A stretch of DNA of 64,000 nucleotides from Rhynchopus sp. YZ270_cl-10 (GCA_964035575.1 OZ037837.1:682001-746000); one strand, 5' to 3'; counted from the stretch's first letter, positions 45,542 to 55,594 are shown. The notes: generated from the sequence alone by a model not told the origin. Numbers and translations: made by a program.

Positions 45542-46217
45542 ACCCCCCCCCGTGCATAAGTCTGCGTATAAGTCCGATTTTTGAGGGGGCTGAGGGCCCT
45601 CGGACTTATACACGGGGTTTCGGACTTATGCACGGGTATCGGACTTATACACCGGTTTTGTGCACCCAGGTACCCAGACCCATGCAGTGGCACATGACCT
45701 CAGTGTGAGTGACCCACACATGAGGGAATGTGACACCGCAAAATTCACCACCAGACCCTGTAGTCGTGCACCTTCGGTACAACGCCGCAGGCCAAACAGG
45801 AATGAGGTATCAAACATGAGAACCAACTCCAGCAACAAGGGCACCTTTTGGCTGTTGAGGGTGTTTGGGGTGCAAAGTCTTCCACAATGTTGCAGTAACA
45901 GGTTCACATCTTTGAGAATTGTGTGGATGATGTTTTGACATGAGAAGCGTGAAGATGATCCCTGGTGAATACACCGCCAATAAAAATAAAATTGCGCTCG
46001 CTTCGCTCGCGGAAAAACACCTTAAAAATTTTCCCCGCTCGCTTCGCGAGCGGGAAAACCCCCAAAAAAATTTTCCTCCACCACCAGTACACAAAACTGG
46101 TGTATAAGTCGGCCTGTGCATAAGTCCGATCCTGAACCCAAATCTTCCCGGACTTATACACGGGTCATCGGACTTATGCACGGGTCATGGGGGTCGGACT
46201 TATGCACGGGGGGGGGG
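45542..46217. mobile_element. Element D: 676-bp TIR element with CGGACTTATRCACGGG arrays
   Basis: The ends are a C run followed by GTGCATAAGTC and the inverse, flanked by TA (45540-45541, 46218-46219). Next to each end are copies of CGGACTTATRCACGGG in both orientations (45565-45655, 46095-46215). The plus strand 45660-45930 holds the coding remnant also found in element C. Near 45990-46060 are two GC-rich hairpins capped by CTCGCTTCGCTCGCG and CTCGCTTCGCGAG. It directly abuts element L. Confidence 0.7.
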
Positions 46218-46239
46218 TAGGTATTTAAAAAAGTGAAGT

Positions 46240-46297
46240 TATCAATGCAGGCACCTCCGACTGACCCACGTACGGCAGCCATCCGGATGAAAGCACA
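46240..46297. repeat. Dispersed 60-bp repeat R4 (copy 1)
   Basis: Landmarks CAGGCACCTCCGACTGACCC and CATCCGGATGAAAGCAC. Related copies lie at 52985-53040, 53791-53840, 55662-55720 and 56520-56596. The hAT element inserted immediately after this copy. The palindrome CATCCGGATG is kept in three of the five copies. Confidence 0.7.
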
Positions 46298-46305
46298 AGT
46301 ACAGT

Positions 46306-47365
46306 CAGTGTTTCCCACGGTGAGATTTTGGGGTGAGAAATCCAGGGTATTAGGGTGGTTAAAAAAACTGGTTTTCAAAAAAAAAAAAGGGAAAACCTTT
46401 ATTCGGCTCACAAAAAGTAATTTTTCCATCATTCGGCTCACAAAAATAAATTTTTCCATCATTCTATCAAAGTTACTATAATTTTTCCATCATTCGGCTC
46501 ACAAAAGTTAATTTTTCACTTTTTCGAAGAAATTTTTACCGCTGGAAAAAAAAATTTGGGTGGTATTCCTTGAGGAAAAACGGGGTCATTTTTTTTGCAT
46601 TTTTCGAAAAAATTATATTTCCAGGGTCACAAATTGCACACTGTTTGCTAAACATGCAAAGACAAGTGGTCACTGGTGCCGAGTTTGACAGCTTGGATGA
46701 CGTGAAGGAGACGAACGTGGCAGGCCCTCCTTCATCCTCCACATTTTTCCTTCCTGCCATTTTTCCTTGTGTGCCGGTTCCTTATGTGTGCATGGAGGGT
46801 GTGTGCGGTGAACGACGGTGATGGTTGTCGCATCACCCAGCACGAGCGCACCTGCACCTCTGACGATCACCCTGTTGCCAACACAGGAATCGTCGGCGCC
46901 GTCGCCTCCCGGACCTGCGATAACGTGAGAAGTGTATCAAACTATGGTGCACATAGTGTGATTGTTGACATGCATGGCCTTCGCCGCAACAAGTCACATA
47001 CGAATTTTCCCTCCCACAACCTATAAAAACGGGCAAAAAATCCCACCCAAATTTTTTTTTCCAGCGGTAAAAATTTCTTCGAAAAAGTGAAAAAAAAAAC
47101 TTTGATAGAATGATGGAAAAATTAACTTTTGTGAGCCGAATGAAGGAAAAATTATAGTAACTTTGATAGAATGATGGAAAAATTACTTTTTGTGAGCCGA
47201 ATAAAGGTTTTCCCAAAAAAAAAAAAAAAACAGAGAAAGACCGACACTTTTCACCAGGCCTTTCTGTAAATGTCGTCCCCAGATTAGGGCGGACTCGATT
47301 TTTTTGCAAAACCGCAAAATCTCACCTATTTTCAGAGTTAGGTGAGATTTTGCTGGGAAACACTG
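46306..47365. mobile_element. hAT-family DNA transposon, non-autonomous (1,060 bp)
   Basis: The inverted ends CAGTGTTTCCCA/TGGGAAACACTG-like and a perfect 8-bp target duplication AGTACAGT (46298-46305, 47366-47373) are the hallmarks of hAT. Inside is a second inverted repeat of ~180 bp with TTCGGCTCACAAAA and CTTTGATAGAATGATGG words, and an R8 piece at 47215-47310. The unique middle (46620-47020) has a minus frame with CLCMFSKQCAICDPGN, which I do not recognise. No transposase domain is evident. The intact duplication suggests a fairly recent insertion. Confidence 0.85.
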
Positions 47366-47668
47366 AGTACAGTATAAAAAAAAAAAGCTTTCAATTCGCT
47401 GTAGAAGAGAAAACGTTACACACAATACCCTAAACATTGCATCACATCCCCCAAATGGAACACCGCACTCCTGCTTTTCTTTTTGTGTTTCCCCACCCCC
47501 AAACCAATAAAGACAATTAAGATCCAAGAATAGAAAAGAAAAAAGGAGTTGGGGGGTTAAATTTCCCCGTTTCGCATTGCATACAATCAATAAAAAAACC
47601 CCCCCTAATTTATTTGCTTCTCTTCTCCCCCAAAACCTTTTCACTCTTTACTACTCACCCTCCCTAGA

Positions 47669-48142
47669 TCAGTTCCATTCCTGGATACGCTTTTGGTCGA
47701 GCCTGCAGTTGATCCAGGTACGATCCATCTCGGAGTCTAACTTTTTGACATAGAAATCGATCGCACTTTGGTTCCAATCGAAGACCTGCCACTCGAGACG
47801 GGTAGCTTGGAGGGCTTGGGCACGCTTGGCTACCGCGTCGAACAGTTTGTAGCCAATTCCTGCACGGCGGTGTTTCTCGGATATGTACAGATCCTCAAGG
47901 TAGATTGTCATGCCTTTCCAGGTGCTGTAGCGCTTGTAGAACAGCGCAAAGCCCACGACGGTGCCCTCCACCTCCGCCACAAAGGTCTCAAACAGATTCT
48001 TCTCGAAGCCGTCCGCCTCCAGCTGCTCCGGTGTGAGCACCGCCTCCTCCTCCGCGTTCTCGTAGATCGCAAGCTCTTTGATGAGCCCGACAACGGCGGC
48101 CATATCGGAACGCTCACCAGAGCGGACAGCGACCTCTGTCAT
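47669..48142 (-). CDS. GNAT N-acetyltransferase, diamine/thialysine (SSAT) type
   Basis: 157 residues. The frame begins MTEVAVRSGERSDMAAVVGL; LIKELAIYENAEE and LTPEQLEADGF match the start of spermidine/spermine N1-acetyltransferases. VGFALFYKRYSTWKG and IYLEDLYISEKHRRAGIG contain the acetyl-CoA binding motif (RRAGIG), and WNQSAIDFY is the usual late motif. Members use acetyl-CoA to acetylate polyamines or thialysine in the cytosol. The substrate cannot be told from the sequence. The start is supported by homology and a CTTCGCCAG about 24 nt upstream, and the longer in-frame extension looks non-coding. The length matches the family (about 160-170). Confidence 0.9.
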   Translation of the reverse strand: MTEVAVRSGERSDMAAVVGLIKELAIYENAEEEAVLTPEQLEADGFEKNLFETFVAEVEGTVVGFALFYKRYSTWKGMTIYLEDLYISEKHRRAGIGYKLFDAVAKRAQALQATRLEWQVFDWNQSAIDFYVKKLDSEMDRTWINCRLDQKRIQEWN

Positions 48143-48865
48143 ATTGTCTTTTTTTGTGTTTGTCTGGCGAAGCGAGAGGGTGAGGTGGGGTAAAATTCGA
48201 GCGACAGCGATCGACGAGCGACAGGTCGTCTTCTCCTTAGACCCCATCAAATCATAAGGTGAAGAAGTCGGTCCAGAACGCCAACAGCAAGCCTGCTGTG
48301 AAGAAGGCCCCAACTCAGAAGCGTGGGGCTGCAGAGAAGCCCCACCCTGGCGGAGAAGCAGCGGGGACACGATTGAGTCCAGAAGAAGCTTCGCGAGTAT
48401 GTCAGCAGCGGGGGGAACATAAGTTCCCCGATATAGTCCGACCCAGGGACGGTTCGATGCTTTAGAGAAATATGACATCACCCACAGCAGAGAACTATGA
48501 AGTCTGATAAAAACGCTAATTATTTCGCTAAAAAAATACTTAATGGTGTTCAAAAAAACTTCAGAAAATGGTCAAAAAGGTTGCCCTCCCCCCTTCGAAA
48601 AAAAAGACAGCAGCGACGGCAACGAAAGAGACACGACGCAGTACTTCTTCGCTATCTCATGCCCCCCTCCTCCCCGCGGGGTTAAATTCTATACAAAAAA
48701 AAACTCCATTTTTCATCCAACATTGCCACAACGGCATTTTCATTTCCAAAATACCCAAATCCATCACCAGAGTGTCTCCACACACTGCCTCACATACACA
48801 CAACACCCCACTACAAGGCCACACACACACCCACATATAAGGCTACCCATTTCCTCCCACTTCCC
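48143..48865. other. Intergenic region, no gene seen
   Basis: It separates the acetyltransferase start from the 3' end of the DUF6687-like gene. Open frames over 48259-48465 and 48543-49004 on the plus strand lack domain similarity and overlap the antisense of the next gene. Near 48755-48850 it is rich in CACACA words. Confidence 0.4.
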
Positions 48866-49996
48866 TCACTCACTGAGCGCTCTGTTGAAGTCTGCCACTT
48901 CCTTTCTCGTGTGGACGTGCTTGGGCACCGCTCCAACTAACCTTTCTCTGAAGTGCGCAAGCACGATGGCGACGAACACTTCATTGGAAAGCGATGACTT
49001 ATGATGGGCACGGTCTTTGGGTGCCCCGTACCGCATATGCTTTGGCAGGACAGGGACACCTCGCTCGTAGACCCGAAGCAGCGGGCCTGTATCAAGCACG
49101 TTGTCTGCAGACCACACATAGCGTTCACAGAACGACTCCGACTCGGCCTTCTGCAACGCCCTGGCGAGCGCATGCATGCTGACACGAGGCAGCGTCTTCC
49201 GGTGGGTCCGCACATACGAGGTGTATTTCTGCTCCACTTCATAACGCTGCCCGCTGTACACCGCCACGACAACATCGCATTCCTCTGTCCCTGCAAACAA
49301 CGCATAGTAGTGCCCCGGACGTTCCTGCACCACCACTGCCACATCGACGTCGCTGTGCACCACCACCTCATGCCCGCGAGAGAGCTCCCTCCGCACCCTT
49401 CTGTACTCATTGGTGCTGTGCAGGCGAGGCTTCTTCCCCGCAAAGATGTCTGGCAGGTGACACAACACTGCGCCCTCCAGCTTCGCACCCTCAACGTCGG
49501 TACCTTTGAATGGCTTTGACGAGTAGACGTCACGCTCCATTGTGTTGAGCATGCAGCAGAGCTTCAACGCATCATCGAAGAGAGGAGAAGTGAGTGCATG
49601 GTGTGCGTAGTGTCGGAAGTCTCCTATGTTGGAAGCAGCGCTGATGAGTGCAGAGTGGGTGAGGGCAGGGGTGGGGTGGAGTGCAGACCAGACAGAAAGT
49701 GCGCTGTCGATGTCGTAATGGTCTGCGGTGACTGTGCTCAAGGCAGTGCTCTCTGTCGCGCCGTCTTGAAGCCACGCCAGCACACCATCTGCAGACGAAT
49801 CCACCCGATGCCTGCACAACATCTCCTCCTCCAACTGCGGCACCCCCGACCACACATGGTGTGACACAACCAACCCAGGTACAACATCCCCCGCACGGCG
49901 TTGTAGCGAATCCACTACCAATGTAGTAGCCGCGCCGTCACAACGTCCTTTGAAAGGCCATGGAACGAAACGCAGTCGTGGGAGCAGCCCTTTCAT
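48866..49996 (-). CDS. DUF6687-like protein of unknown function
   Basis: 376 residues from MKGLLPRLRFVPWPF. The layout RFVPW ... TTLVVDSL ... GLVVSHH ... DSSADGVL ... TADHYDIDSALSVWSALHP ... AASNIGDF resembles, from memory, a bacterial family of ~300-residue proteins of unknown function (DUF6687) with conserved VDG, LSHW, NHFDxDG and AGDF blocks. The conserved His/Asp residues suggest metal binding or hydrolysis, but that is inference. A strong acceptor, CTCCTCTTTGCAG, lies 19 nt before the ATG. It could be a trans-splice site or an intron end, in which case the protein would begin further upstream. The C-terminal third (VRTHRKTLPRVSMHALARAL ...) is unassigned. Confidence 0.6.
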   Translation of the reverse strand: MKGLLPRLRFVPWPFKGRCDGAATTLVVDSLQRRAGDVVPGLVVSHHVWSGVPQLEEEMLCRHRVDSSADGVLAWLQDGATESTALSTVTADHYDIDSALSVWSALHPTPALTHSALISAASNIGDFRHYAHHALTSPLFDDALKLCCMLNTMERDVYSSKPFKGTDVEGAKLEGAVLCHLPDIFAGKKPRLHSTNEYRRVRRELSRGHEVVVHSDVDVAVVVQERPGHYYALFAGTEECDVVVAVYSGQRYEVEQKYTSYVRTHRKTLPRVSMHALARALQKAESESFCERYVWSADNVLDTGPLLRVYERGVPVLPKHMRYGAPKDRAHHKSSLSNEVFVAIVLAHFRERLVGAVPKHVHTRKEVADFNRALSE

Positions 49997-50877
49997 TAGG
50001 TGTATCGGTCTTCCCTGCAAAGAGGAGGGGGGATAGAGGAATCAACTCTTAACGTACACTCTCTGTTGATTCCGGAGGAGGGTAAAAAAAAAGCGCGGTA
50101 AATTGGGGAAGAGGTTTGAAAAGTTGGAACGCTTCCTCACCCCCCCAGATCACACACTCTTCCCTGGAAGAGGAGGGGGTAGAGGAATCGGTGAAAATGA
50201 ATTTCTTTTAACTGCACTCCCTATCCAAAGGGGATGTCTAGCTTAGGACAAACCCGGAAGAGGGGGTAGGGAGGGGGAGAAGAAACGTTGAAGAAAGGAA
50301 GAAAAAAAAAAACGGATGCGGGTTTTCGTTATTTTACAGTCTCTCTCTCATAGAAGAAGTGAAGGCGTGTAGGTATGTAGCAACGTTCACTAAATACACC
50401 AGAATATTCACATAAAAAGAAAGCCCATCCTGGGGTGTCTAGACTAACACAGTTGTTAGAGAGTAGAGACAAACGTGGGTAAGCTGAACCTCTGTGTTTA
50501 GTCCTAGAGAGATCGTCCGAAAGAGAAGCAAAAGATGCAAGAAAGAACACCTCCTCCCCCTCCCCTCCCCTCTTAGTGTGTGTGAGGGGTTGTGGATGTG
50601 TACCACAGTAGCATGCTGTGTAGCACAATTTCGCAAACCCGCAAATTTATCGTCCCTTTTTCCCGCACCTATGAGATGTACAGATAAAAGGAGGACCCAA
50701 CACCATCGCAAAACACCCCTCCCCCCCTCCTTTTCCCGTTACAATACGACGGAACCTAGTGACAAGTGAAACACATGTCATGACAAGTGTTCACTTGTCA
50801 CCTTTTTCACTTGGCACCTATCACTGGGTCCCGTCGTGTAACCAGCAACAGTACTCATAATTCAACTCCTCTCTTTT
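49997..50877. other. Intergenic region, no gene seen
   Basis: Pyrimidine- and purine-rich DNA with GGAAGAGGAGGGGG-type blocks at 50080-50285. Near 50775-50815 are inverted ACAAGTG/CACTTGT words. No convincing open frame. It is the spacer between the sulfotransferase 3' end and the DUF6687-like gene. Confidence 0.4.
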
Positions 50878-52701
50878 TCACGTCTTGCGGGAGATGTGTT
50901 CGTACCTTTTGGAGCGTGGGTTGTAGATTGTGACCTTTTTGTCGGCTATCAGGTTGTGCAACGCAGTGTCCCACCTGGCAGCCAGGGCACGAAACTCTAC
51001 TAGCGACGCGTCCGTGCCTTTGGAGAACCCGCCGTTACGTTCAATAGCGTCCTCTGGTGGGAGGGCGCCGTGGAGGTTGCCGGGGGCGCAGGCTTGGCGG
51101 GCTTGTTTGTAGCGGGCCTGCGCGGTGCATTCGTTGGTTTGGATCCAGTCGCGGGCGTGTTTACACTTAGGGGGCATAGGGGAGTAGCCAAAGGTGGTCT
51201 CGAGGTAGCCCATGGTGGCTTCTGAGGAAAGGTTCGCACGGTCTTCGTATCGTATGACGCGGAACTGTGATGCGTCGAAATGGTGGAGCCAGTAGGCCAA
51301 ACCAAGCGCCGTGAAGCTGAAGCTCAGATAGTGTGCCTGGTCGCCCTGCCTGTCGTCGTACATACATTCTCGCAGGGCCTTCTGGACATCCAAAACATTT
51401 TTTAGAAGTCGTTCTGGGTGTTCCAGCATCACCCGGCAGATGGCCTTCTGTGTGAGATGGTTTCGTTCAAAATGGAGTTGCTGAGAAAAGTCTTTTTGCT
51501 TTTCTGCGCCCCAACCCCAATCGACGCGCATGATGGTGAAGAGCAGGAAGTGAGAATACGCGCGGTCGACTGCGTCACGCCAGACGACGACGAAGACGGG
51601 AGACGTCTTGCGGTCGTGGAAGTCGGCTGCGACAGCGTCTGCGGCCTCGGGGATCATAAGCTGGTCGGGTGTTGCGTCCTGGAGGACCCAGGCGTGCGAG
51701 CCCTCCTGGATGGGAGGGTAGCGTCGCCTCTGGAGCCATCCGCGGCCTGTGCCGGCATACCGTCCCGCCTCGGGGTACGTCCACCACTCAAGGGGGGCGT
51801 CGAAGTAGCGGTACCCTGTGCGGTTCCAGAGCATGAAGTTGTGGACTGCAGGTGACTCACCGATGATAGGTTCGCCCAAGGGAGTGTAGTTGAAGGGATG
51901 CAATTCCTGTGGGGGAGGAGGGGAGAAGGGGAGGTAGATGAGAATGGCAATAGAGATGCAACGAACAGTTTTGTTCGTTTTTGAAAACGAAGGTGTTAAT
52001 TGCTTGCAGAGTGTTGTAGGGAGTTACTCTTAAAGGGAAACTGTGCACACACACCTCGCCACAAAGGCCATTGAGAAGCTTAACAAGATTTACGCGTAAA
52101 TCCGAAGAAATACTACGCTATCTTCACAAAGGAAAAACAAAACAGGGGGGAGAGTTTGGTACGCTTCCACCAGAAAGGACAATACCTGCACCATCGGGTA
52201 CGGCCTGTAGGAAGCGTTGCCCCACATTGCTCTGCGTGCACAGTCAGCCAGACTGCCGACACCTGTACGCGGGGGGCCTAAGAAGAATGCTAGTGGTCTG
52301 TGTCGTGCTTCCCATGCGTCTGGCCAGTGGAGGTCGTGGGCAAGGGTCCATGCAGCACGGCCTAGGGGCAGGGCGGGGAGGGGAGGCAGCTTGAGGAAGG
52401 CGGGGGGGATGCGTGCACGGTTCCACGTCTCGAGCGCTGTGGCGTCGTACGGCATACTGTCGAGCGCCTGCTCCACGCGGCCCTCCTGCTCCAGCGCTGC
52501 ACGAAGCCCTGCGAGTGTTGTCCCTATATTTGCAACATCTGCCTGCAGCTCAGCCACTTCGCGTGTCTCCACAGCCAACCCCGCTACGCGTGCCCGCCGT
52601 GCACGACCCAAATATAAGAAGACAAGCGCTCCAACCAACATGACCACCGCCCACCCAACTTGCTTCAATAGCGCACATCCAGTAAGGGGTTTCCGTTTCA
52701 T
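50878..52701 (-). CDS. Type II membrane carbohydrate sulfotransferase
   Basis: Two exons (52701-52186 and 51906-50878) joined in phase 0 give 514 residues. The donor is CAG|GTATTG, the acceptor CCCCCACAG|GAATTG, and the intron 279 nt. A short cytoplasmic N-terminus and one transmembrane segment (residues ~14-32, VGWAVVMLVGALVFLYL) are followed by a stem/coiled coil (VETREVAELQADVANI). The PAPS 5'-phosphosulfate loop is FFLGPPRTGVGSL (residues ~139-151) and the 3'-phosphate motif VVVWRDAVDRAYSHF (~277-291). This is the topology of Golgi glycan sulfotransferases, which transfer sulfate from PAPS to sugar chains. The acceptor sugar is unknown. The loop is split from the rest of the domain by the intron. 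It may modify the heavily Pro/Thr surface proteins encoded nearby, but there is no direct evidence. Confidence 0.85.
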
Positions 52702-53082
52702 CTCATATGAGCAAAGGAGGGAACCTTTAAGGAGGGGAGTGGATGTCCTGATGTGGGTGTGATGTGGAGGGTTGCATGAAGGTGCTTGCGTCTATCTCTG
52801 TTCCTTTTTTCTTCAATCCTTCATCAGGAATAAGTCTGCAAATAGTTCAACCCCTTCAGTGATCTTGTAGGGTCCAGAACACCTCTCTTGCGGACGATTT
52901 GTGTTTTGTAAAATCAACGAACAAAATAAACCCCACTTTTTTTATCTCCCACTTTCCCTCCCAATCAGAACACACAATACCCAGAGCATCACCCTCCGAC
53001 TGGCCCACGCATGGTGCCAGCCCCGGATGCAAACACAAGACTGAAAAGAAGAAAAATGAGAGACATTCATTACTCCTTTTGT

Positions 53083-53105
53083 TGCTCTCTCGTGCTTAGT
53101 CACCT
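53083..53105. repeat. Covarying hairpin motif, copy 5 (incomplete)
   Basis: It keeps CTCTCGTGCTTAGTCACCTT but lacks the 5' arm and the GATGA lead, so the stem cannot form. On the plus strand it is 5'-truncated, as expected of a copied or decayed element. Confidence 0.5.
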
Positions 53106-54398
53106 TGAAAAAAAAGGGGTTAGAAAAGGAGAACATTTGTGAATACAGGAGTCCAAAAAGCTTGGCGTCCAAATAAGTTTTGGCATCACCGCACAGCTTT
53201 TAAAAGCTTGTCTGTAGTGCAGGCAAGGGTGCCCACACGATATATCCTCCCTTTACTTGGCAATATGGCACACGTTGTGTGGGGTGAAGGGTCGCTGGCT
53301 GTGAGGGGCTAGGAACACAGTTACTTGGTTTATATTGTTTCACCCCCACCCCTCAACAAGAAATAGCTCCGGACGAGGTGAGGATTTGGGTTTCTCCATT
53401 TTTCTTTTCGAAAAACGTAAATACTACGGTCCAGCTATCTTCACCCACATAGGAAAAACGGGAAACGAAATAGGGGGAGAGGTTTGTTAGTTGTACGCTT
53501 CACACCAAACCAAAAATCCCTCCCGAGCGGATACCTGCAGAGTTGACAATCACCAAAGTACCCTAGCCTAGTAGGCTAGGGGTCCTTAGGGGGTCGGGTC
53601 TGTACTCAATGTTGGCAGGGAAAAAAAAATTTTTTTGTACGAATGACCTACGCAGTTTATCATCAAAAACAAAGCATTGGAAAAAGCGGGGTTTGAATGC
53701 AGATGGGAAAAACAAGGTGCTAGATATTGAATCAAACAAAAGTACACATAATGTTATGTGAAAATCTGTTACCTATTCAAAAGTGAAAGGTATTAACGCA
53801 GGCACCTCCGACTGACCCACCCGTACCATGCCAACCCCCAAAAGAAAAACACTAGATATCGAACCAAAACAAAACTTGAACATCGCCTATTTTTTTTTTG
53901 TCCGAAATTTGGTGATGTTTTGGTGTTAAAAGTGGTTTTAATACCTATACCAAACTCCACTAAACTCCGTTAAATTTCAGGCTTACAAATAGACGCACAA
54001 ATTGCACACAATCACTGAACTCATCAGAAAGAACGGAAGGGATGACAATCATCACAATAGAGGGAAGGTTAGGCAAGAGATCCTTCCCCCCCCCTGACAA
54101 TTCGTATTCATCAATGAAACACCACCCTCCAACCCCACCCATTAACCTAGGCTATATTTTATCTGAAAACTAAAGTCGTACTAGTGTGAGACATCCCGAG
54201 GATCTCCACTAGTTTTTTTTTGTGTGTGGAAGCGTCAACGCATCAAACAACTACAAGAAGGGGGGGGGAGTGAGGGAACGACACGTTAACATTTTTCCTG
54301 CCAAAACCCTTTTTTTTAAAAACAGACTTTTTGCAATACATTCCCACCCCAACTCTATCACCCATTTCTCACATGAAATATAACAACAACAGAGACTT

Positions 54399-54577
54399 TT
54401 TCTTTCCTTACTTCAAAAACTCTCTCTTTTTTAATTGATTTGGTTTTGGTTGAGACACATCAATGGTGTCGGTTCTGTGGAATCACTGAACCACCCATAT
54501 CCTGTATCACATCGTTGATTGTTCTTTCCCTGCGTTGACTGCAGGAAAGCTCGCGAAAAACTATCGCGACCAGGACG
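54399..54577. repeat. Dispersed repeat R1 (copy 2)
   Basis: Partner of 34236-34425, same orientation. After CTATCGCGACCAGGA the two copies diverge: this one continues into hairpin copy 6, the other into unrelated sequence. Confidence 0.75.
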
Positions 54578-54594
54578 ACAAAATAAACGTTTAT

Positions 54595-54628
54595 CAGATG
54601 ACAAAGCCCAACGTGCTTTAGCCACCCT
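54595..54628. repeat. Covarying hairpin motif, copy 6
   Basis: Stem AAAGC/GCTTT encloses the loop CCAACGT, preceded by CAGATGAC and followed by AGCCACC. The A-T pair replaces the T-A pair of other copies on both arms. It lies ~140 nt past the 3' end of the syntaxin-like gene. Confidence 0.65.
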
Positions 54629-54769
54629 TTATATCACTACGTCACCACTTTCCAAGCATATTTTTGTCACATAAAAGAACCTGCCGTACACAACGGGGAA
54701 GTAGCTTTACAGTACATTTGAAGGTACACATAATGTTACGCGAAAAAAAATCCCGCCTCCGCTTGTTGC

Positions 54770-55594
54770 TCACTTCAGCTCCGTTTCGTGAACGGGAGAA
54801 CTTTCGAGGTGTGCATCTACGTGCATGGTGGCGTTTTTTACGGCACGTTTGGCGACTTTTTTGCCGACATAGCGTCCGGTTAGTCCTCCCACTGCTGCTA
54901 CTCCAACTACTGGGGCTAATGCGAGTCCGCCAACAGCGGCAACACCGCCCACGACGACGGCGGAGAAAAGCCCCACTGCAGACCCCGTTGCACCGTAGGA
55001 GTACTTCACACCGGCGCGGAGCTGCTCGATACCTTCGTCCGTCTGCCGTGCGCCGTCTTCAACGTTTTCTTCAACAGCGTCGACACCCGCGCTCTGCGCG
55101 TGGAGCATTGTGTTTAAGTGTTCGTTTATGGCCGCAATGTCGCCCATATCGCTCTGTACCTGAAGCATGTCGTCGCGCACGGCCCTGGCCCCAGCCTCGT
55201 CGCCGCCAAGGACGTCGTGTTCAGTGGTGTGCAACTCACGTTCTATTTCGGTGCGTTCAAGAAGCTGCTCTTTGGCGCGTTGTTCTGCATCTCGTTCTTT
55301 GGTGGTGAGTCTGGCGTGCCATGTGTCGAAGCTGGGGATATGGCGCGAGAGTGCGCGGAGCAGGCGGCTGTCGTCTGTTGTGAAGGCCGCGTTGTCGTCC
55401 TCCTGCTCGTACATGGCCAGCACTTCGCGTACGTGCCGTAGCGTTGCCTTCAAGACACGTGCCCGGTCTGCGTCCAGCTCCCCTTGACTGGAGGCAGCGC
55501 TCCTAATGTGCTCCAAGGCTGTGCGCACATCTGCCAGTACACTCGCAACATCACGTCCTGCTGTGTTCGCAAGGAGGCTTTCGGTGGGTGCCAT
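54770..55594 (-). CDS. Syntaxin-like SNARE with a glycine-rich C-terminal hairpin (syntaxin-17-like)
   Basis: 274 residues. The N-terminal half (residues ~10-125) is helical and could be an Habc-type bundle. A SNARE-like heptad region runs over ~135-197, with a candidate zero-layer glutamine in NTMLHAQSAGVDAVEENV (about Q167). The C-terminus (~201-241) is a double hydrophobic stretch rich in glycine (SAVVVGGVAAVGG ... VVGVAAVGGLTG) followed by basic residues. Two linked glycine-zipper helices are characteristic of syntaxin 17, a SNARE for autophagosome-lysosome fusion and the ER/mitochondrial network. A role in membrane fusion is well supported; the exact orthology is inference. Intronless; TTTACAG lies ~22 nt upstream of the start. 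Confidence 0.7.
   Translation of the reverse strand: MAPTESLLANTAGRDVASVLADVRTALEHIRSAASSQGELDADRARVLKATLRHVREVLAMYEQEDDNAAFTTDDSRLLRALSRHIPSFDTWHARLTTKERDAEQRAKEQLLERTEIERELHTTEHDVLGGDEAGARAVRDDMLQVQSDMGDIAAINEHLNTMLHAQSAGVDAVEENVEDGARQTDEGIEQLRAGVKYSYGATGSAVGLFSAVVVGGVAAVGGLALAPVVGVAAVGGLTGRYVGKKVAKRAVKNATMHVDAHLESSPVHETELK

Larger units (their letters stand above)
52702..54769. other. Long intergenic region with R4, R1 and hairpins
   Basis: It contains R4-like segments (52985-53040, 53791-53840), hairpin copy 5 (53083), repeat R1 (54399-54577) and hairpin copy 6 (54595). Long T/A runs and a short palindrome CCCTAGCCTAGTAGGCTAGGG at ~53563-53583 are also present. I see no gene. Confidence 0.5.

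Noticed and set aside
48143-48553. N-terminal extension of the acetyltransferase.
   Set aside because: It lacks family similarity and crosses a probable acceptor site; the start at 48142 gives the normal family length.
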